Shown: positions 8,118 through 18,166 of the stretch, piece by piece
Layout: every line of letters begins with the position of its first letter
Numbering within the stretch: position 1 is the stretch's first letter
NCBI RefSeq assembly: GCF_002355475.1
Contig: NZ_AP014862.1
Coordinates: 3,968,001-4,032,000 of the forward strand
Reading direction: 5' to 3'
From: Pseudomonas furukawaii
GTDB taxonomy: Bacteria > Pseudomonadota > Gammaproteobacteria > Pseudomonadales > Pseudomonadaceae
DNA: 64,000 nt
Made by a program: the position numbers and the translations under genes
The notes under the pieces: generated by a model
What the model was told of the DNA's origin: nothing
Databases searched by the model: none
The model's input: the letters and a program-made list of their open reading frames with translations, nothing else

Positions 8118-9476
8118 CTACTCCGCCGAAACCAACTGCCGCGCCAAGCGGTTGTGGCGCTCCAGCACGCGGGGCAGGTCCAGGGTCACCAGTTGGCCGT
8201 CGCGCACCACGACCTTGCCGTTGATCACACTGGTGGACACCTGGGTCGGCGTGCAGAAGACCAGGGCCGCCAGCGGATCGTGAAGGGCGCCGGCGTAGGC
8301 CACCTGGCCCAGGTCGAAGGCCACGAAGTCCGCCGCCATGCCCGGCGCCAGGGCACCGATATCGTCGCGGTTGAGCACCTTGGCACCGCCCAGCGTGGCG
8401 ATCTCCAGCGCTTCACGGGCGGTCATGGCGTCCGGACCGAAGCCGACCCGCTGCAGTAGCAACGCCTGGCGTACTTCGCCGATCATGCTGGCGCCGTCGT
8501 TGGAAGCCGAACCGTCCACGCCGAGGCCGACCGGCACGCCCGCATCACGCATGCGGCGGATCGGCGCGATACCCGAGGCCAGGCGCATGTTCGAGCAGGG
8601 GCAGTGGGCGACCCCGGTGCCGGTGCGGGCGAACAGGTCGATGCCGTGCTGGTCCAGCTGTACGCAGTGCGCATGCCAGACGTCATGACCGACCCAGCCC
8701 AGGTCCTCGGCGTATTCGGCGGGGGTCATGCCGAACTTCTCGCGGCTGTAGGCGATGTCGTTGACGTTCTCCGCCAGGTGGGTGTGCAGGGACACACCGT
8801 ACTCCCGGGCCAGTACCGCGGCCTCGCGCATCAGATCGCGGCTCACCGAGAAGGGCGAGCACGGCGCCACCACCACCCGCAGCATCGAGCCATGGGACGC
8901 ATCGTGGTAGTCCTCGATCAGGCGCTGGGACTCCTTGAGGATGTCCGCCTCCTTCTCCACCACCGAGTCCGGCGGCAGGCCGCCCTGGCTGCGACCGACG
9001 CTCATGCTGCCGCGTGCTGCGTGGAAACGCATGCCGATCTCGCCGGCGGCATGGATGCTGTCATCCAGCTTGCAACCGTTGGGGTAGATGTACAGGTGGT
9101 CGCTGGAGGTGGTGCAGCCGGACAGGATCAGTTCGGCCATGGCGGTCTGGGTGGAGACCTCGATCATTTCCGGGGTCAATCTCGCCCAGATGGGATAGAG
9201 GTTGGTCAGCCAGTTGAACAGCTCGCCGTCCTGGGCCGCCGGCACCACCCGGGTAAGGCTCTGGTACATGTGATGGTGGGTGTTCACCAGCCCTGGGATG
9301 ACCACCTTGCCAGTCATGTCCAGCACCTCGTCGGCGGACTGCGGCAGCTCGGCGCTGGGCCCCACCTGCAGGATGCGGTTGTCCTCGATGAACATCCCGC
9401 CCTGGCGAATCTCCCGCCGCTGGCCGTCCATGGTCACCAGCAGGTCGGCGTTCTTGATCAACAGCGTCTTGGCCAT
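8118..9476 (-). CDS. 8-oxoguanine deaminase-type amidohydrolase
   Basis: This 452-residue protein belongs to the cytosine/guanine deaminase branch of the amidohydrolase superfamily. Metal and catalytic motifs are in order: HHHMYQ at 67-72, HTHLAE at 231-236, HAHC at 268-271, HCPCSN at 291-296, and GVDGSASND with the metal aspartate at 321. The HHH motif plus the HCPCSNMRLASG segment resemble the P. aeruginosa enzyme PA0142, described as an 8-oxoguanine (and isoguanine) deaminase that yields urate or xanthine. That would feed the urate pathway at the left end of the window. Substrate is inferred from family memory; an ATZ/TRZ-like hydrolase is the main alternative. Confidence 0.82.
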   Translation of the reverse strand: MAKTLLIKNADLLVTMDGQRREIRQGGMFIEDNRILQVGPSAELPQSADEVLDMTGKVVIPGLVNTHHHMYQSLTRVVPAAQDGELFNWLTNLYPIWARLTPEMIEVSTQTAMAELILSGCTTSSDHLYIYPNGCKLDDSIHAAGEIGMRFHAARGSMSVGRSQGGLPPDSVVEKEADILKESQRLIEDYHDASHGSMLRVVVAPCSPFSVSRDLMREAAVLAREYGVSLHTHLAENVNDIAYSREKFGMTPAEYAEDLGWVGHDVWHAHCVQLDQHGIDLFARTGTGVAHCPCSNMRLASGIAPIRRMRDAGVPVGLGVDGSASNDGASMIGEVRQALLLQRVGFGPDAMTAREALEIATLGGAKVLNRDDIGALAPGMAADFVAFDLGQVAYAGALHDPLAALVFCTPTQVSTSVINGKVVVRDGQLVTLDLPRVLERHNRLARQLVSAE

Positions 9477-9486
9477 TCGGGGCTCC

Positions 9487-9553
9487 TTGTAGGGTGCGCC
9501 ATGCGCACCAAGAGTGGGACAGGGAAGATACGGTGCGCACGGCGCACCCTACG
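9487..9553. repeat. Inverted repeat element, GTAGGGTGCGC type
   Basis: Two 21-bp arms beginning GTAGGGTGCGC at 9489 and ending GGCGCACCCTAC at about 9553 are inverted copies differing at one base, around a 27-bp centre. It lies between the deaminase and moaA genes. Related GTAGGGTG elements occur at 44945-45030, and it looks like a dispersed Pseudomonas palindrome. Confidence 0.65.
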
Positions 9554-9595
9554 AAAAGCGTCTTCGCAGATTCGATGGAAAGGGTGTGCGGTCGA

Positions 9596-10591
9596 TCAGC
9601 CGCCGGTGGCGCTCATGAAGCGCACGACCTGGACCTGCGAATCGGCCTCGAAATGGTGCCGCTCCGGCTTCAGTCGCAGGGCATCGATCAGGGCGGCGCG
9701 CAGCCGCTGGCTGTCGCCGGGGTGGCGGCGGATCAATGCCTTGAGATCCAGTGCGCCTTCATGGCCCAGGCAAAGCACCAGCTTGCCCTCGGCGGTCACG
9801 CGCACACGGTTGCAATCGCCACAGAAGTTGCGGCTGTGGGGCGAGATGAAGCCCACCTGGGTTTCGCTGCCGACAACCTGGTAGTAGCGCGAAGGGCCGC
9901 CAGTGCGATGGCTGCTGGGCAGCAGCGGGAAGCGTTGCTCCACCCGCTCGCGCACCTCGTCCGAGGTGCAGAGGGTGACCTTGCGTTCGTGACTGGAGAT
10001 GCTCCCGAGCGGCATCTCCTCGATGAAGCTGATATCCAGCCCGCGGTCTACCGCGAAGGCCACCAGATCCTGCACTTCATCGTCGTTTCGCCCCTTCTGC
10101 ACCACGGTGTTGAGCTTGACGCGGCGAAAGCCGGCGGCGCGCGCGGCGTCGATCCCGTCCAGCACCTGATCCAGGCGATCGCGGCGGGTGAAGGCGGCGA
10201 AGCGCTCACGCCTGAGGGAGTCGAGGCTGATATTCAGACGGGTGACGCCGGCCTGGCGGAGCTCGCCGGCCAGATGCGCCAGTTGCGAGCCGTTGGTGGT
10301 GATGGCCAGGTCATCCAGTTCCGGGCGGCCCCCCAGACGCGTCAACAGGGAGAGAAGCCCCTTGCGCACCAGTGGCTCGCCACCGGTCACGCGGATGCGC
10401 TTCACACCAAGGCCGATGAAGGCGTCGGCGACCGCATGGAGCTCTTCGAGACTGAGGATCTGCGCCCTGGGAGCGAAGACCATGTCCTCGCTCATGCAAT
10501 AGGTGCAACGGAAGTCGCAGCGGTCGGTGACCGAGAGCCGCAGATAGGTGATTCGACGACCGAAGGGGTCGAGCAAGTGGTTGTCTTGCAT
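9596..10591 (-). CDS. moaA: GTP 3',8-cyclase MoaA
   Basis: Starting at the ATG at 10591 gives 331 residues, the usual MoaA length; a longer frame to 10780 would add 63 non-homologous residues. It is a radical-SAM enzyme that starts molybdenum-cofactor synthesis from GTP. The N-terminal iron-sulfur cysteines are C25, C29 and C32 (DRCDFRCTYC), the GGEPLVR segment binds S-adenosylmethionine, and a second cluster is supplied by CGDCNRVR and a later cysteine (LVLCLG). The protein ends in the double glycine (SATGG) needed for catalysis. Its place beside purine genes fits supply of cofactor for xanthine dehydrogenase. The ribosome site is weak. Confidence 0.93.
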   Translation of the reverse strand: MQDNHLLDPFGRRITYLRLSVTDRCDFRCTYCMSEDMVFAPRAQILSLEELHAVADAFIGLGVKRIRVTGGEPLVRKGLLSLLTRLGGRPELDDLAITTNGSQLAHLAGELRQAGVTRLNISLDSLRRERFAAFTRRDRLDQVLDGIDAARAAGFRRVKLNTVVQKGRNDDEVQDLVAFAVDRGLDISFIEEMPLGSISSHERKVTLCTSDEVRERVEQRFPLLPSSHRTGGPSRYYQVVGSETQVGFISPHSRNFCGDCNRVRVTAEGKLVLCLGHEGALDLKALIRRHPGDSQRLRAALIDALRLKPERHHFEADSQVQVVRFMSATGG

Positions 10592-10670
10592 AGGGTGACG
10601 TCTGCCGCAACACGCACCGGACCGGGTTCCGATGACATGGACGGATGCCGAATGGAAACAGAATTTTCTT

Positions 10671-10685
10671 TTTTTGTATACAGCA
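10671..10685. promoter_or_regulatory. TGTATACA palindrome between moaA and the TetR gene
   Basis: TTGTATACAG at 10674-10683 has a perfect 8-bp palindromic core (TGTATACA) preceded by a T-run. Read on the minus strand it is TGTATACAAAAA, close to TGTGTACAAAAA at 7157-7168. It lies 83 bp before the moaA start and 110 bp before the divergent TetR-family start, well placed for control of one or both. Confidence 0.45.
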
Positions 10686-10794
10686 AATTCACCCGGTGGC
10701 GTCCCTTGAGAGGCGATCCGACGCGGTGATAACATCGCCGACCTCTCGCCGGCCGGCCTTCCTGGCGCCTGGCGAGCCACAGAAGGAAGCCGAT

Positions 10795-11424
10795 GTGAGC
10801 AGCATTCGCGAGCGCAACCGAGACCTCATCCTGCGCGCGGCCAGCGAAGAATTCGCCGACAAGGGGTTCGCCGCCACCAAGACCAGCGACATCGCGGCCA
10901 AGGCCGGCCTGCCCAAGCCCAACGTCTACTACTACTTCAAGTCGAAAGAGAACCTCTACCGCGAGGTGCTCGAAAGTATCGTCGAGCCCCTGCTGCAGGC
11001 CTCCGCCCCGTTCAACGAGGACGGCCACCCCCATGAGGTGCTCACCGCCTACATTCGCTCGAAGATCCGCATCTCCCGCGACCTGCCTTCGGCCTCCAAG
11101 GTGTTCGCCAGCGAGATCATGCACGGCGCGCCGCACCTCTCTCCCGAGCAGACCGAACAGCTCAACCGGCAGGCCAAGCACAACATCGACTGCATCCAGC
11201 GCTGGATCGACAAGGGACTGATGGCCAAGGTGGACCCGCACCACCTGCTGTTCAGCATCTGGGCCGCGACCCAGACCTATGCGGACTTCGACTGGCAGAT
11301 CTCCACCGTCACCGGCAAGGCCAACCTCAGCGACGCCGACTACGACGCCGCTGCGGAAACCATCATCCGCCTGGTGATCAAGGGCTGCGAAGTGGACGAA
11401 CCGGCCGCCGCCCAAAGCGCCTGA
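10795..11424 (+). CDS. TetR-family regulator, RutR-like
   Basis: I chose the GTG at 10795 (AAGGA 7 bases upstream), giving 209 residues: SSIRERNRDLILRAASEEFADKGF... An N-terminal helix-turn-helix (about 20-50, with TKTSDIAAKAGLPKPNVYYYF) is followed by a ligand domain. Its segments SKVFASEIMHGAPHL and DPHHLLFSIWAATQTYADF strongly resemble E. coli RutR, which binds uracil and controls pyrimidine and purine catabolism. It is divergent from moaA and next to nucleobase genes, so it may sense a nucleobase and act locally. The classic RutR operator (TTGACCA-TGGTCAA) was not seen here. Confidence 0.85.
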   Translation: MSSIRERNRDLILRAASEEFADKGFAATKTSDIAAKAGLPKPNVYYYFKSKENLYREVLESIVEPLLQASAPFNEDGHPHEVLTAYIRSKIRISRDLPSASKVFASEIMHGAPHLSPEQTEQLNRQAKHNIDCIQRWIDKGLMAKVDPHHLLFSIWAATQTYADFDWQISTVTGKANLSDADYDAAAETIIRLVIKGCEVDEPAAAQSA

Positions 11425-11476
11425 ACCCGCGCAGGGTGACGCTCGAAGGGCAACGCCCCCGGGCGATGCCCCCTGC

Positions 11477-13603
<2,127 letters not shown>

Positions 13604-13740
13604 GGGGGTCTCCGGAACAAGCCGCGCATTATACGTCAGCCGGCCGGTCAAGTCGGCCACGCCCATCGGTCCTGACTTTTGCCGCCGCCCGCGCACTCGA
13701 CTAGAATCCAGCGTCGTTTATTCCTCAAGGTAGTCCCACG

Positions 13741-14328
13741 ATGTCCTTCGCTGAGCAACTGTCCCGCCTGCAAGCCTTTCTCGACGCCGATGACCTGCAC
13801 GAGGAGGCTCTGGACTATGTGGCCGCCCACGGCTACCTGACCGCCCTCTCCATCTGCCCCGAGCAGGTGCCCGAGCGCGAATGGATCGACGCCCTGTTCG
13901 CCGAGCCGCCGCACTATCGCAGCGACGCCGAACGCGAGGAAATCGAGTCCACCCTGCTGGCCCTGAAGGCCCATATCGCCCGTCAACTGGCCGGCGACGA
14001 GGACCCCGAACTGCCCTGCGACCTCGACCTGGGCGAGGATGCGGACGATTCCGACCTGCGTGGCTGGTGCATCGGCTTCATGGAAGGCGTGTTCCTGCGT
14101 GAGGAGAGCTGGTTCGAGAACGCCGAGGAAGAAGTCAGCGAACTGCTGCTGCCGATCATGGTCGGCTCCGGCCTGTTCGACGAGCAGCCCGAGTTCGCCG
14201 AGATCGCCAAGGACCGCAACCTGGTGGACGAGATGATCGACCAGATCCCCGAGCTGCTCACCGCCCTCTTCCTGCTCTGCAACGCTCCTGAAGAAAAACC
14301 CGCCCTGCTCAAGCCCCGTCATCACTGA
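13741..14328 (+). CDS. YecA/YgfB-family protein (UPF0149)
   Basis: This encodes 195 residues, highly acidic, starting MSFAEQLSRLQAFLDADD with an AAGG ribosome site about 10 bases upstream. The internal sequence DLRGWCIGFMEGVF (near 105-118) is the signature of the YecA family, here without the C-terminal SEC-C metal-binding motif. Function of this branch is not established; relatives have been linked to stress and aminopeptidase P gene clusters. It is followed 14 bp later by the DUF454 gene and divergent from recQ. Confidence 0.82.
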   Translation: MSFAEQLSRLQAFLDADDLHEEALDYVAAHGYLTALSICPEQVPEREWIDALFAEPPHYRSDAEREEIESTLLALKAHIARQLAGDEDPELPCDLDLGEDADDSDLRGWCIGFMEGVFLREESWFENAEEEVSELLLPIMVGSGLFDEQPEFAEIAKDRNLVDEMIDQIPELLTALFLLCNAPEEKPALLKPRHH

Positions 14329-14342
14329 TCAGGCCGGCGCGC

Positions 14343-14744
14343 ATGGCGCACAGTGACATCCAGCCGCAGCGCCACCCGGCGCTGCGCATGATCCTCCTCG
14401 TCGTCGGCTGGCTCAGTGTCGTCCTGGGCGTGATCGGTATCTTCGTGCCGGTACTGCCCACCACCCCCTTCCTGCTGCTCGCCGCGGCCTGCTTCGTGCG
14501 CAGCTCGCGGCGTTTCTACTTCTGGCTGGTGGAGCACCCGCGTCTCGGCCCCTGGATCCGCGACTACCTCGAAGGCCAGGGCATCCCCTTGAAGGGCAAG
14601 GTCTATACCCTGGTGTTGATGTGGGCCAGCATCGCCTTTTCCTGCTATCTGGTGCCCCTGCCCTGGGCCCGCGGCTTCATGCTCACCAGCGCCGTGCTGG
14701 TCAGCGTCTACATCCTGCGACAGAAAACCCTCCGCACGCGCTGA
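14343..14744 (+). CDS. YbaN/DUF454-family inner-membrane protein
   Basis: This small protein of 133 residues has about four hydrophobic segments. The family signature is near the N-terminus: GWLSVVLGVIGIFVPVLPTTPFLLLAAACFVRSS, followed by F-WL--HP-LGPWI. It lies 14 bp after the YecA-family stop, so it is probably cotranscribed. No biochemical role is known for this family; the sequence only supports a membrane location. Confidence 0.85.
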   Translation: MAHSDIQPQRHPALRMILLVVGWLSVVLGVIGIFVPVLPTTPFLLLAAACFVRSSRRFYFWLVEHPRLGPWIRDYLEGQGIPLKGKVYTLVLMWASIAFSCYLVPLPWARGFMLTSAVLVSVYILRQKTLRTR

Positions 14745-14817
14745 AACGGGCAAAAATGGCCGGCATATCCGCCAGGGCCTGCCTAGACTCTGAGCATCCC
14801 GGGCGGAGAGGCGGCAC

Positions 14818-15510
14818 ATGCGGCGCTGGATGACAAAGGGAAACTGCCATCCCTCATGGCTCGCCTGGCGAGGCGGCGCCCTGCTGGCCGGCATGCTGCT
14901 GTGCCTGGCCAGCGTCCTGGCCAGCTGGGACTTCGACCTGATCCTCGCCAACGCCCAGAAGCGCTACGGTGACCTGGGACCGGCCAAGCCCCGCATCCTG
15001 GCCTGGAGCGAACTGATCGACGCCAGCATCGGCCTGCCCGAAGCCGAGAAGCTCGACTCGGTGAACCGTTTCTTCAACCGCCAGATCCGCTTCACCGACG
15101 ACATCCGCACCTGGCGACAGAACGACTACTGGGCCACACCGATCGAAGCCCTGGTCAAGGGCTCGGGCGATTGCGAGGACTACTCCATCGCCAAGTACTT
15201 CACCCTGCGACGCCTCGGCATCCCCGCCGAGAAGCTGCGCATCACCTACGTCAAGGCCCTGCGCCAGAACCAGGCGCACATGGTGCTCACCTACTACAAG
15301 ACCCCCACCGCCGATCCCCTGGTGCTGGACAACCTGATCGGCGAGATCCGTCCCGCCTCCCAACGCTCCGACCTGCTGCCGGTCTACGCCTTCAATGCCG
15401 AAGGTCTCTACACCGGGGCCAAGCGAGCGGGTGACACCAAGAAACTGTCGCGCTGGCAGGACCTGCTGAAAAAAATGAGAGCCGAAGGCTTCGCCATTGG
15501 AGAGGGTTAG
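14818..15510 (+). CDS. lapG: Periplasmic calcium-dependent cysteine protease LapG
   Basis: This 230-residue transglutaminase-like (BTLCP) protease cuts the N-terminus of the LapA adhesin to release it from the cell surface. A membrane/signal segment (about 14-37) is followed by the catalytic triad C119 (GSGDCEDYS), H154 (QAHMVLTYY) and D171 (LVLDNL). Acidic residues D118 and E120 flank the cysteine and match the calcium-binding site of the family. Start: ATG at 14818; the ATG at 14830 is also possible. LapD follows after 3 bp. Its target motif TAAG is present in the LapA encoded at 18167-30031. Confidence 0.95.
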   Translation: MRRWMTKGNCHPSWLAWRGGALLAGMLLCLASVLASWDFDLILANAQKRYGDLGPAKPRILAWSELIDASIGLPEAEKLDSVNRFFNRQIRFTDDIRTWRQNDYWATPIEALVKGSGDCEDYSIAKYFTLRRLGIPAEKLRITYVKALRQNQAHMVLTYYKTPTADPLVLDNLIGEIRPASQRSDLLPVYAFNAEGLYTGAKRAGDTKKLSRWQDLLKKMRAEGFAIGEG

Positions 15511-15513
15511 CCC

Positions 15514-17460
15514 ATGTCGTTACTCAAGCAACTGTTCCTGGCCATCTGCCTGCTGCTGGCGCTGGCCTTCGCCGGCAGCTTCCTCGCCGGGGTCGAAAGC
15601 TCCCGCGAGCAGCTGCTCAGTCAGTTGCGCTCCCATGCCCAGGACGCCGCCACCGCCCTCGGCCTGTCCATGACGCCCCATGTGGACGACCCGGCGATGA
15701 TCGAACTGATGGTCAGCTCCATCTTCGACAGCGGCTACTTCGCCAGCATCCGCGTGGTGCGCATTCCCGACGGCGACGTGATCGCCGAGCGCCGGACCAC
15801 CACCAGCAGCGAAGAAGTCCCCAACTGGTTCGCCCGCCTGGTCGACCTGCGGCCCGAAGGGGGAGACGCCCTGATCATGCGCGGCTGGCAGCAGGCCGCG
15901 CGGGTCGAGGTCCTGAGCCATCCGCGCTTCGCCCTGGCCAAACTCTGGGAAAGCGCCCTCGGCAGCCTGGCCTGGCTGTTGCTCTGCGGCGTGATCAGCG
16001 CCCTGGCCGGGGGCTGGCTGCTGCGCTCCCAGCTGCGCCCGCTGGACGACATGGTGCAACAGGCCGAAGCCATCAGCCGGCGGGAATTCCTCGCCCTGCC
16101 CAAGGAACCGCGCACACCGGAACTGCGGCGCGTGGTGCAGGCCATGAACCAGATGGTGGAGAAGCTGCGCACGCTGTTCGCCGAGGAAGCCGCCCGCAGC
16201 GAACGGCTGCGGGAAGAAGCCTACCAGGACAGCCTCACCGGCCTGGCCAACCGTCGCCAGTTCGACATCCACCTGGCCAACCAGCTGGTACCCAACGACC
16301 AGAACGCCGCCGGCTACCTGCTGCTGCTGCGGGTCAACGATCTGGGCGGCCTCAACCAGCGCCTGGGTGGCCAACGCACCGACGCCCTGATCGGCGACAT
16401 CGGCGAGATGCTCAGCGGCCTCCTGCAGCGGCGCGGCAGCCCCGACTGGCTTGCCTCCCGCAGCCGTGGCGGCGAATTCTCCCTGCTGGCCCCCGGCATC
16501 ACCGGCGAGGACGCCGAGCAACTGGCCAGCGAACTGGCCGACCAGTTGGAGCACCTGCACAGCACCGGTGCCAGCGACCGCAGCCCGGTGGCCTTCCTCG
16601 GTATCGCCGCCTACCGCCCCGGGGAGGAGATGCAGAAGGTGATGGGCCGCGCCGACCAGGCCCTGACCCAGGCCGCCCAGGCCCAGGACCGCTCCTGGGT
16701 ACGCCTGGACGACTACGAGAGCGCTCCCGGCCAGAGCCTGCACGACTGGCGTGGGTGGATCGACGACGCCCTCGACAAGGGCAAGCTGCGCCTTTATTTC
16801 CAACCCGTGGGCCTGTGTGCCAACCCCGGTGAAATCCTCCATCACAAGGTCCTGGCACGCCTGCTGGACCCCAGCGGCGAAGCCGTGGCCGCTGGCCGCT
16901 TCCTGCCCTGGATCGAGCGCCTGGGCTGGGCCGCGCGCTTCGACCTGGCCATGCTCGAACACTGCCTGGCACACCTGGAGCGACACCGCTCCCCGATCGC
17001 CCTCAGCCTCTCCGCCGCCAGCCTGCGGGACAGCGACAGCCGGCAGCGCCTGCTGGCCATCCTCAAGGCCCATCCGCAACAGGCGCCCCTGCTCACCCTC
17101 GAACTCGACGAGCGCCACCTGCCGCCCGCCAGCGAGCTGGGGCAGATCTGCCAGACCATCCGCGAAACCGGCTTCGGCCTTGGTCTGCAGCATTTCGGCG
17201 GCCGCTTCAGCCTGATCGGCAACCTCTCCCACCTGGGCCTCGCCTACCTGAAGATCGACGCCACCTACATCCGCGCCATCGACCAGGAAAGCGACAAGCG
17301 CCTCTTCATCGAGGCGCTGTTCCGCGCCACCAACAGCATCGACCTGCCGCTGATCGGGGAAATGGTGGAAACCCAGGGCGAGCTGGACGTGCTCAAGGAG
17401 CTCGGCATCCAGGGCGCCATGGGCCGCCTGGTGGGCGCCCCGGCACCCTGGCATGAGTGA
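15514..17460 (+). CDS. lapD: c-di-GMP receptor LapD
   Basis: This 648-residue inner-membrane receptor has a transmembrane segment at 5-25, a periplasmic LapD/MoxY-N domain (26-150), a second membrane segment (about 150-170), HAMP (170-222), GGDEF-like and EAL-like domains. Both catalytic motifs are degenerate: RGGEF at 318-322 instead of GGDEF, and KVLARL at 445-450 instead of EAL, as expected for a sensor rather than an enzyme. W125 (RGWQQ) is at the position of the tryptophan reported to contact LapG. When c-di-GMP is bound, LapD holds LapG and LapA stays on the surface. It lies 3 bp after lapG. Confidence 0.95.
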   Translation: MSLLKQLFLAICLLLALAFAGSFLAGVESSREQLLSQLRSHAQDAATALGLSMTPHVDDPAMIELMVSSIFDSGYFASIRVVRIPDGDVIAERRTTTSSEEVPNWFARLVDLRPEGGDALIMRGWQQAARVEVLSHPRFALAKLWESALGSLAWLLLCGVISALAGGWLLRSQLRPLDDMVQQAEAISRREFLALPKEPRTPELRRVVQAMNQMVEKLRTLFAEEAARSERLREEAYQDSLTGLANRRQFDIHLANQLVPNDQNAAGYLLLLRVNDLGGLNQRLGGQRTDALIGDIGEMLSGLLQRRGSPDWLASRSRGGEFSLLAPGITGEDAEQLASELADQLEHLHSTGASDRSPVAFLGIAAYRPGEEMQKVMGRADQALTQAAQAQDRSWVRLDDYESAPGQSLHDWRGWIDDALDKGKLRLYFQPVGLCANPGEILHHKVLARLLDPSGEAVAAGRFLPWIERLGWAARFDLAMLEHCLAHLERHRSPIALSLSAASLRDSDSRQRLLAILKAHPQQAPLLTLELDERHLPPASELGQICQTIRETGFGLGLQHFGGRFSLIGNLSHLGLAYLKIDATYIRAIDQESDKRLFIEALFRATNSIDLPLIGEMVETQGELDVLKELGIQGAMGRLVGAPAPWHE

Positions 17461-17468
17461 CGCCCCGC

Positions 17469-17728
17469 TGTAGGAGCCGGCTTGCCGGCGAAGGGCCCGG
17501 ACAGCCTCGCATGTAGGAGCCGGCTTGCCGGCGAAGGGTTCGGACGGTTCGCGGGCAAGCCCGCTCCTACAAATTGGCACGGGGCATCGCCTTGTAGGAG
17601 CCGGCTTGCCGGCGAAGGGCTCGGACGGTTCGCGAGCAAGCTCGCTCCTACAAATTGGCGCGGGGCATCGCCTTGTAGGAGCCGGCTTGCCGGCGAAGGG
17701 TTCGGACGGTTCGCGGGCATGCCCGCTA
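17469..17728. repeat. Tandem REP/REPIN array (TGTAGGAGC type), 81-bp period
   Basis: One single REP starts at 17469. Full doublets then start at 17512, 17593 and 17674, exactly 81 bp apart. Each has a forward arm (TGTAGGAGCCGGCTTGCCGG) and an inverted arm ending GCTCCTACA, joined by a spacer with CGGACGGTTCGCG; doublets are separated by CAAATTGGC-CGGGGCATCGCCT. The last inverted arm is truncated at 17728. This is a classic Pseudomonas REPIN cluster between lapD and the convergent 17764 gene. Apparent ORFs across it are artefacts. Confidence 0.9.
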
Positions 17729-17763
17729 CGGGCCGCGCGGGAAGATCCGCACCACCCGCGGCC

Positions 17764-18102
17764 TCAATAAGGCAAGCGCCCGTCCTCCGGCACCCGCCCG
17801 TCGAGGTCACCGACCTGGGAACGTACGTGGGCGCGCAACTGCAGCTTGTGCCGGGCCGGCTCGGGCAGGTCGGTAAAGGCCATCACCCCCTTGCCTACCA
17901 GCACCTGCACCAGGTCCTCGATGACCCGGACCAGCTCCAGGTCCGAGTACTGGAGGGACATCAGATAATCATGCAGGCTGCGGCTGGCGAACCAGCTCTG
18001 CACCTCCGGATCGCTGGACGACAGGCACTGGGTCATGCTCTCGAAAGGTTCGCGCTCCACCCGCAGGAGTCGCCCCTTCTCGTCCCGTTGCACGTAAACC
18101 AT
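17764..18102 (-). CDS. Conserved 112-residue protein of unknown function beside lapD
   Basis: The start at 18102 has GGAGG 5-6 bases upstream; the frame could extend to 18174 but without a ribosome site. The 112-residue product (MVYVQRDEKGRLLRVEREPFESM) is soluble and charged. A helical middle (SDLELVRVIEDLVQVLVGKGVMAFTDLPEPARHKL) resembles small Pseudomonas proteins that databases call 'tryptophan synthase subunit beta like', a name with no functional basis that I know. It is located downstream of lapA on the same strand after a strong terminator, and it converges on lapD. A link to the Lap system is possible from position only. Confidence 0.75.
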   Translation of the reverse strand: MVYVQRDEKGRLLRVEREPFESMTQCLSSSDPEVQSWFASRSLHDYLMSLQYSDLELVRVIEDLVQVLVGKGVMAFTDLPEPARHKLQLRAHVRSQVGDLDGRVPEDGRLPY

Positions 18103-18121
18103 GGTGCCTCCCCTCTCTCCG

Positions 18122-18152
18122 AAAAAAGCCCGCCCCCGAACAGGGGGGCGGG
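18122..18152 (-). terminator. Strong terminator after lapA
   Basis: On the minus strand a perfect 9-bp stem (arms 18144-18152 and 18129-18137) with a 6-base loop is followed by C and six T (18127-18122). It lies 15 bp after the lapA stop. Confidence 0.9.
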
Positions 18153-18166
18153 GTGAGTCCCTCCGA

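Noticed and set aside
10621-10794. Search for a RutR-type TTGACCA-TGGTCAA operator near the TetR gene
   Set aside because: No such sequence is present in the moaA-TetR gap; only the TGTATACA palindrome stands out.
16430-16870. LapD as an active diguanylate cyclase/phosphodiesterase
   Set aside because: The motifs read RGGEF and KVLARL in place of GGDEF and EAL, as in known non-catalytic LapD receptors.
15520-17580. A 686-codon minus-strand frame opposite lapD
   Set aside because: LapD is unmistakable on the plus strand, and the opposite frame shows no domain and runs into the REP array.
17469-17728. Regular 81-bp repeats considered as a CRISPR array
   Set aside because: The repeat units are palindromic REP doublets, spacers are almost identical instead of unique, and no cas genes are near.
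17482-18156. Apparent repeat-containing protein frames across the REPIN array
   Set aside because: The repeated residues (LVGAGLPAKGSDGSRA) come from translating the 81-bp REPIN units; there is no ribosome site.
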